Below are positions 20,721 to 24,932 of a stretch of 24,932 nucleotides of DNA, in pieces. This DNA comes from Pigoraptor vietnamica (Eukaryota; Opisthokonta; Filasterea). The notes beneath the pieces were generated by a model. That model did no database searches and had not been told where the DNA came from. It saw only the letters and a list, made by a program, of their open reading frames with translations. Location of the stretch: contig CALSCQ010002269.1 in assembly GCA_943704525.1 (NCBI GenBank), forward strand, positions 1-24,932, given 5' to 3'. The position numbers were made by a program, and so were the translations under genes. Positions within the stretch are counted from its first letter, which is position 1. Each line of letters starts with the position of its first letter.

Positions 20721-21071
20721 AGAGTTTACACAAGTCTCGGGTGGAGTAATTTCGACATCGCGGTTGGGAAGCGAAAGGTTGGTGTCTGTGCGTACTATGC
20801 GCGAATGGATGTCAGGGGGGCTGAGAGGGGTGGACAAGAACGGCGAAGCGACGACGAGGTGGATTCGGTGCAACTCGTTCCAACTCGTTGCGTTTTGCCT
20901 CTTTGAGCGATTGCGGGTGTGTCTCCCGCGCACACGCACGACCAGAGTGGAATGCGCGCGTGCCTGTGTGCGGACGCAGAGTGTGCGTGTGTGTGCGGGT
21001 GTGTGTGTGGATGCGAGTGGGGATGTGTGTGCGCGCACCCACAGGTATGTGCGGGCTGTGTGTGGCACCTT

Positions 21072-21380
21072 CCGGTACATTGGCCATAGTGAAGGCGGAC
21101 GCCCCATAGTGTGCCATACTGAGTCCATAGTGAAAAAACCGGTTTTCCCGCGGCAGTGATTCCCGCTTCGTCTCCACTTTTGGTCATGTGGGCCTGGCAA
21201 CGACACTGCGAATGCGGTGAAAATAAATTCAAATTTCCATACATTTGTCATAGTGAAGGGGTGGTTGAAATAAAGAAATGGACGCCGATGCCGGACATAT
21301 TTATTTTGGTGGTGCGCATGCACACTTTTTTTTTTCCTTTGCGTCATGTGCTACTCAGTATGGACATTGCCATAGAAAAT
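21072..21380. repeat. Cluster of diverged CATAGTGAA-centred repeats
   Basis: A core C-A-T-T-x-G-x-C-A-T-A-G-T-G-A-A lies at about 21078-21093 and, diverged, at about 21240-21257, each followed by GG and preceded by TTCC-type sequence; a third partial copy (GGACATTGCCATAG) is at about 21361-21374. Extra CCATAGTG words start at 21104 and 21125. CCATACTGAGT (21114-21124) and ACTCAGTATGG (21350-21360) are exact reverse complements. Confidence 0.6.
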
Positions 21381-21398
21381 TTGAAAATTACCATCCGA

Positions 21399-21467
21399 CC
21401 AATCAGATCCCTCCGATGAAATTTGATAACGAATCTGCAGCCAATCAGATTCGACTCCTTGACGTCA
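21399..21467. promoter_or_regulatory. Two CCAATCAGAT boxes and a CRE-type TGACGTCA
   Basis: CCAATCAGAT occurs exactly at 21399-21408 and 21441-21450, and the palindrome TGACGTCA at 21460-21467. CCAATCA is the core bound by NF-Y and TGACGTCA by CREB/ATF bZIP factors in animals and fungi. The only annotated gene this could drive is something to the left on the minus strand, possibly the orphan exon at 20607-20720. The carrier gene ends here rather than starting. Confidence 0.45.
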
Positions 21468-21634
21468 CTGTGTCTGGATAATATTGGGTAACATTTACTG
21501 TCCTTTTAGCACTGTCTGGACGCAACCCCTTATTCTTTGTACTCGGTGAACGCAACAGACGGGCCACAACGCCGCAACGCACCGCACCGCAACGCGCGAC
21601 GCACGCAGACGCATAACAAGCGCACCCCGCGCAC

Positions 21635-22974
21635 TCATTCGGTGAGTTTTTCCTTCTTCGGTTGCAGCGCCGCGGACGCCGCCGCCTGCATCTCCTTGAC
21701 CGTGTCCTTCACCGCCGAAGGCGCGCTCGGCTGGATGCGCTTCGAAATAAACTCGTAGACCATGAACGTGATCGCTTGTCCCGGCATAATGCGCATGAGT
21801 CGCGGCGACAGCCCCTTGTAGAACGAAAGCACGCCCTCTTCCGCGAGCATGGTCTTGATGGTGCCAGTCACACCGTCGTAGCGGGGCTTCTCGCCGGGAA
21901 CGATCCGCTGCTTCTGCAGACGCGTCTTGATCGTGTCGATCGGGTTGTTGGCGAGGGGTCCCATGCCACCGCTGATACCGCCCATCAAAAGACTCTCCCA
22001 CGGCGCGAGATCCTTCTTGCCCGTGTGGTTGAGATAGTGCTTCTTCATCTCTTGGTACACGGTAAAGTTGACGGCCTGCAGACACAAACAGCAAGCACAA
22101 ACTGTAAGCGCGAAATCGAGATAATAAATGGGGCAAAATGGCGTGTAGGAATCCGTGAGCGCAGCCACTATGTCAAGAGCGATCACGCGGCCATCTCTGC
22201 ACAACAGAGCGCCGCGAGGAAAGCACGCACCTGGTTGCTGGCTTGCCTGAGGACCGTCGGGACGACTCCCTTGTAGAGTGCCGTGACGCCTTCTTCCCGC
22301 ACAATCGTAACGCACGCGTGCCAAAAGCCGCGGTACTTTCGAATTTCGTGCGGATCCGCAAGCGAGTGTCGCTGTGCCTGGAGGCGAATTTTGATCACGT
22401 CCATTGGCGTCACGACGACGATGGCCTCCGTAACGCCCGCCAGTGTGCCGGCGACGAACGTCCGCCCCGTGCCTACGTGCCCGTTCGAGTCCGCCAGCCA
22501 CCGCTTATACGTCTCAAACGAGCTGAACCGAATGGCCATTTTTGGGACAATGCCGGTCACGACGGCCGTGATGCCCTTGTAGAGCGCAAAAAAGCGCTCG
22601 TTCGTGACAATTCGCTTCGCCGTGGCGAACGGGCCCATCGACGACTGCATGTGCGCGATTGAACATGTGAGACGACAGTGACAGAACGTCCAATTGATTT
22701 GAGGGCTTGAACTTTTTGACAACCCCAGAACAACACCGTACAAGGCGACATACAGGCCCTTCTCACACAACTGGACTCTACCAACCCAGAGAAATACAGA
22801 CAGGTAACAAATAAAAATGACTAAAAAGAAACAGCAGCTCACCCCGCGTTGCCGCGCGAGCTGCATGCGTGTCTTGACCGTGTCGAGGGGATGGCATATC
22901 ACAGACTCCATGAAGCCGGCGCCACCGCCCGCGACAAGGTTCACAAAAAACGACTTTTCCTTTTTCTGCGCCAT
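21635..22974 (-). CDS. SFC1: Mitochondrial succinate/fumarate carrier (SLC25 family), three exons
   Basis: Exons 22974-22843, 22644-22231 and 22075-21635, all phase 0, give 328 residues, close to the 322 of yeast Sfc1. The product exchanges succinate for fumarate across the mitochondrial inner membrane in that family. Three tandem repeats are visible, each with the P-x-D/E-x-x-K/R carrier signature: PLDTVKTR (residue 29 on), PMDVIKIR (124 on) and PIDTIKTR (227 on). Segments shared with Sfc1 by memory include ALYKGITAVVTGIVPKMAIR, FVAGTLAGVTEAIVVV and MRIMPGQAITFMVYE. The start MAQKKEK resembles the yeast start; an in-frame TTG further up is not needed. The lysine-rich tail QPKKEKLTE is family-variable. 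The introns (198 and 155 nt) fall between repeats or near their edges. Closest alternatives are other dicarboxylate or tricarboxylate carriers. Confidence 0.88.
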
Positions 22975-23049
22975 ATCGCCGACGAGCGACGGGCTCAACC
23001 GCGCGTACCCCTCGGCGAACTTCGATATGTGCCGTGGACTTCACCGAGA

Positions 23050-23168
23050 AATTACGATGAATTGGAGTGCGAAAGTAAGGCAGGATGAACTTCCGCAAAG
23101 CCCAACAACTGAATTACGATGAATTGGAGTGCGAAGGCAGGATGAACTTCGGCAAAGCCCAACAACTG
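23050..23168. repeat. Direct tandem duplication, 62 and 57 bp
   Basis: Copy 1 is 23050-23111 and copy 2 is 23112-23168. They differ by one 5-base insertion or deletion (the AGTAA near 23073) and one substitution near 23094. The near identity implies a recent duplication. It begins about 75 bases upstream of the carrier start codon, in the likely 5' untranslated region or core promoter. Confidence 0.92.
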
Positions 23169-23558
23169 ACAGTGGGTAAGGGAGGAGAGATCAACCGACC
23201 AGGAAAGCTGTAGCAACGGCTCAGTAAAGAACACGGCACGGTACACGAGCACACGCGAGAAATGCAAGGCATGTGCATGCGACTCACACTGACGGTCGTC
23301 GTCCACGCTCGTGCGTGGGGAGACGGCACAGGCTGTCGATCCCCGCGGGCGACACACGTGCGTGAGTGGGACAGTGCAAAACGTGAGAGCCGTAGCTTGC
23401 AGTGCGACTGCGACCGAAGCGTCGGCGCCTGTCGAAGTGGGAGGGAGAGGGTGTGTGTGTTGCGCGGAATCGCCGCACTCATTAGTGGCTGCTGAGAACG
23501 GCATAGTAATTGAAACGCCAATTTTAGTAGAATGCACACTGGTGATATGTGTGAGCGT

Positions 23559-23669
23559 AACCCTCACCGTACAATCATTCTCTGAAATGGGGCGCCTAAC
23601 CCTCACCCTATATGCTGCCGGAACCCTCACTATGCGTTAAGAGCCGCGCAACCCTCACTCTAACGCATA
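23559..23669. promoter_or_regulatory. Four AACCCTCAC words and a 9-bp inverted repeat
   Basis: The exact 9-mer AACCCTCAC starts at 23559, 23598, 23622 and 23650, all on the plus strand. TATGCGTTA (23631-23639) and TAACGCATA (23661-23669) are perfect reverse complements, and the fourth 9-mer lies in the 21-base loop between them. Orientation and position suggest a regulatory array for the myosin gene, 450-560 bases upstream of its ATG. Confidence 0.5.
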
Positions 23670-23857
23670 TTCGAGTCCACTTGACAAGCGGCAGTAAAAT
23701 TCTACTTCTTATGAGTGATTCGCAGCGCCTCGGCTTCCCATTGGCCCCGTGCTGCCGATGGCATGTGACGGTCAGCCGAGACGCCTTTATTTCTCAACTC
23801 CTTCAGTATGAAACATGTATCGAATTTCCCCTTTATTTTCAAGTGTCCACACACCTT

Positions 23858-23965
23858 CATCACGTGCTCACGTGATGGACACAAATCCGAAATTTGTCCG
23901 CGAATTTCATCCGGGGGTGGAGTTACTTCACATTCGGGGTGAAGGCGTCCACGTGACATCACGTG
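23858..23965. promoter_or_regulatory. Four CACGTG E-boxes, two in a near-perfect palindrome
   Basis: CATCACGTG (23858-23866) and CACGTGATG (23869-23877) are reverse complements separated by CT. Outside them TGTCCA and TGGACA also mirror each other. A second pair of CACGTG sites begins at 23950 and 23960. TCACGTGA is the palindromic target of bHLH dimers such as the USF/MITF/TFEB group. The cluster sits 150-260 bases upstream of the myosin start codon. Confidence 0.5.
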
Positions 23966-24117
23966 CGCCCTGTTTACATTGTGGTGGGGTGACCAGCCTG
24001 CCCGTTCCATTTCTTTTCGCCGAGAGAGCGACCTCCAGCACGCGTGTCTTCATCGGAGTCCGCAATTGCCCCCCCACCAGTGTGCATTGTTTCGTGCACG
24101 AAGGGGCCTCTTGAGAA

Positions 24118-24511
24118 ATGGCGGAGGGCGCGGCGTTTTTCGATGCCTACTCGGCGACCGTCGGCGTGGAGGACCTCGTGCTTCTCGCCAAGGTTCGTGT
24201 TGCTGCCGTGTGTGTTTACAATATAGCGTGTGGCGATCGGTTGCGTTTTTTGCCCGAAGGCGCAATTGCGTCATGCTTGCGTCTCTGGGGCTCTGCACCG
24301 TCACCGTCACACACAATCACCCACGCATACACGCTCCGCGCGCGTTCGCACACTGCAGGTCAGCGAGGAGGACATTGCGCAGAACATTCGGAAGCGCTTT
24401 GAGGCTGACCGCATCTACACGTACATTGGCCACGTGCTCATTGCCATGAACCCTTACAAGAAAATGTGCGTATTGCAGCTCCCATTGTTCGTACTGTCCA
24501 CAATTTGTGCG

Positions 24512-24544
<33 letters not shown>

Positions 24545-24904
24545 ATGTGTGTATGTGTGCGTGTGTGTATGTGTGTATGTGGGTGTGTATGTGTGTGTAT
24601 GTGTGTATGTGTGTGAGAGTGTGTGTGTGCATGCTGAAAAGGACCGTCACACAAAATTTCGAACTGGCGACTACCACTCGCCCACTGTGCCAAGCCCGAC
24701 GCGCTTGTATTGGGCGAAGGGTGTGGGAGATGCCCTGACTGTCTGTGCTTTTTTTTTTCTGTGTATGTGTGCGTGTGCAGGAAGATATACACGGACGATT
24801 TCATCAAGGCGTACTGCGGCAAGTTCCGCGTCGAAATGCCGCCGCACATTTACGCCATCGCGGAGGAGACTGTGCGCACGATGATTTCGGAAGAGGAGAA
24901 CCAG
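24118..24904 (+). CDS. Class-I-like myosin heavy chain, first three exons (cut by window end)
   Basis: Exons 24118-24192, 24359-24465 and 24781-24904 join in phase and give 102 residues of the N-terminal motor domain. After a short lead, GVEDLVLLAKV begins the motor, followed by EEDIAQNIRKRFEADRIY, TYIGHVLIAMNPYKK, the PPHIYAIAEE helix and ISEEENQ. These match the start of myosin motors, where the next residues would be the P-loop (GESGAGKT), beyond the window. The lack of an SH3-like N-terminal extension and the GVEDLVLL start point to class I, the single-headed membrane-binding myosins that act with actin in endocytosis and cortex tension. Class cannot be settled without the tail. A GT donor follows at 24905. 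Confidence 0.88.
24507..24632. repeat. TG/TATG microsatellite in the second myosin intron
   Basis: An imperfect TG tract with regular TATG and TGCG units occupies the first half of intron 24466-24780. The rest of that intron is unique sequence ending in a T-run and GTGCAG. Confidence 0.88.
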
Positions 24905-24932
24905 GTATGGTGTGTGTGTGTGTGTGTGGGGG

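Larger units (their letters stand above)
20721..21634. other. Spacer upstream of GNAT and downstream of the carrier gene
   Basis: About 900 bases: a GT/GC-rich tract (about 20930-21040), then a markedly AT-richer block (21060-21500). The block holds repeated CATAGTGAA-type elements, two CCAATCAGAT boxes and a TGACGTCA. TTTATT at about 21298 would read AATAAA on the minus strand and could end the carrier transcript. Bases 21500-21634, next to the carrier stop, are GC-rich and featureless. Confidence 0.5.
22975..24117. promoter_or_regulatory. Divergent promoter region of carrier and myosin genes
   Basis: 1.14 kb between two divergently read start codons. From left to right it holds a 57-62 bp tandem duplication (23050-23168), unique GC-rich sequence with a CACGTG at 23355, four AACCCTCAC words with an inverted repeat (23559-23669), an AT-richer block, and four CACGTG boxes (23861-23965). 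The minus-strand open frame across the first half is shaped by the duplication and is not supported as a gene. Confidence 0.6.

Noticed and set aside
20607-21347. Single 246-codon minus-strand gene covering the whole frame
   Set aside because: Only the last 35 or so codons show coding bias; the centre derives from a GT-rich tract and the start is AT-rich non-coding sequence.
23052-23630. 192-codon minus-strand frame upstream of the carrier gene
   Set aside because: It is built partly from the tandem duplication, has mixed codon use and lies in the 5' region of a well-supported gene.
23559-23658. Interstitial telomere repeat
   Set aside because: The word AACCCTCAC is spaced irregularly by 24-39 bases and is not a tandem CCCTAA-type array.

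Overview
The window is nuclear DNA from a GC-rich, intron-rich unicellular eukaryote. Genes carry short GT-AG introns (about 60-400 nt), coding exons strongly prefer G or C at third codon positions, and standard stop codons (TAA, TGA) end all the models. Introns and spacers are full of TC, CA and TG dinucleotide repeats. A class-I-like myosin, a yeast-Sfc1-like mitochondrial carrier and CCAAT/CRE-type promoter words suggest a protist in or near the opisthokonts or amoebozoans. The lineage cannot be fixed from sequence reading alone.

Layout. (1) 216-13439, plus strand: the last 21 exons of one very large gene, 3246 codons in this window. It encodes an apparently extracellular protein with two LamG/concanavalin-like domains followed by about 20 divergent fibronectin-III-like repeats with D-x-TPP joints. 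All exon phases agree, and the N-terminus lies before the window. (2) 13608-16283, minus: a six-exon P-loop NTPase of the Crinkler/RHS type with a basic, possibly nuclear-targeted C-terminus. (3) 16988-18554, plus: a six-exon, 235-residue protein joining a SAM-like helical segment to a Rieske [2Fe-2S] domain. (4) 19529-20356, minus: a single-exon GNAT acetyltransferase resembling the acetyltransferase half of N-acetylglutamate synthase, with a mitochondrial-type presequence. (5) 20607-20720, minus: an orphan exon-like stretch with strong coding bias. (6) 21635-22974, minus: a three-exon succinate/fumarate mitochondrial carrier. (7) 24118-24904, plus: the first three exons of a class-I-like myosin, cut by the window end.

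The genes do not form a pathway. The carrier and the acetyltransferase are both predicted to be mitochondrial and share orientation, which may be chance. The carrier and myosin genes are divergent across a 1.1 kb spacer. That spacer holds a 57-62 bp tandem duplication, four exact AACCCTCAC words with a 9-bp inverted repeat, and four CACGTG boxes, two of them in a near-perfect palindrome. The 20.4-21.6 kb spacer holds two CCAATCAGAT boxes, a TGACGTCA site and diverged copies of a CATAGTGAA-centred element.

Most worth a second look: the SAM-Rieske fusion whose iron-sulphur motif is split by a CA-repeat intron, the Crinkler-type NTPase, the orphan exon, the structured regulatory spacers, and the excess of CGCAG acceptors in the large gene.
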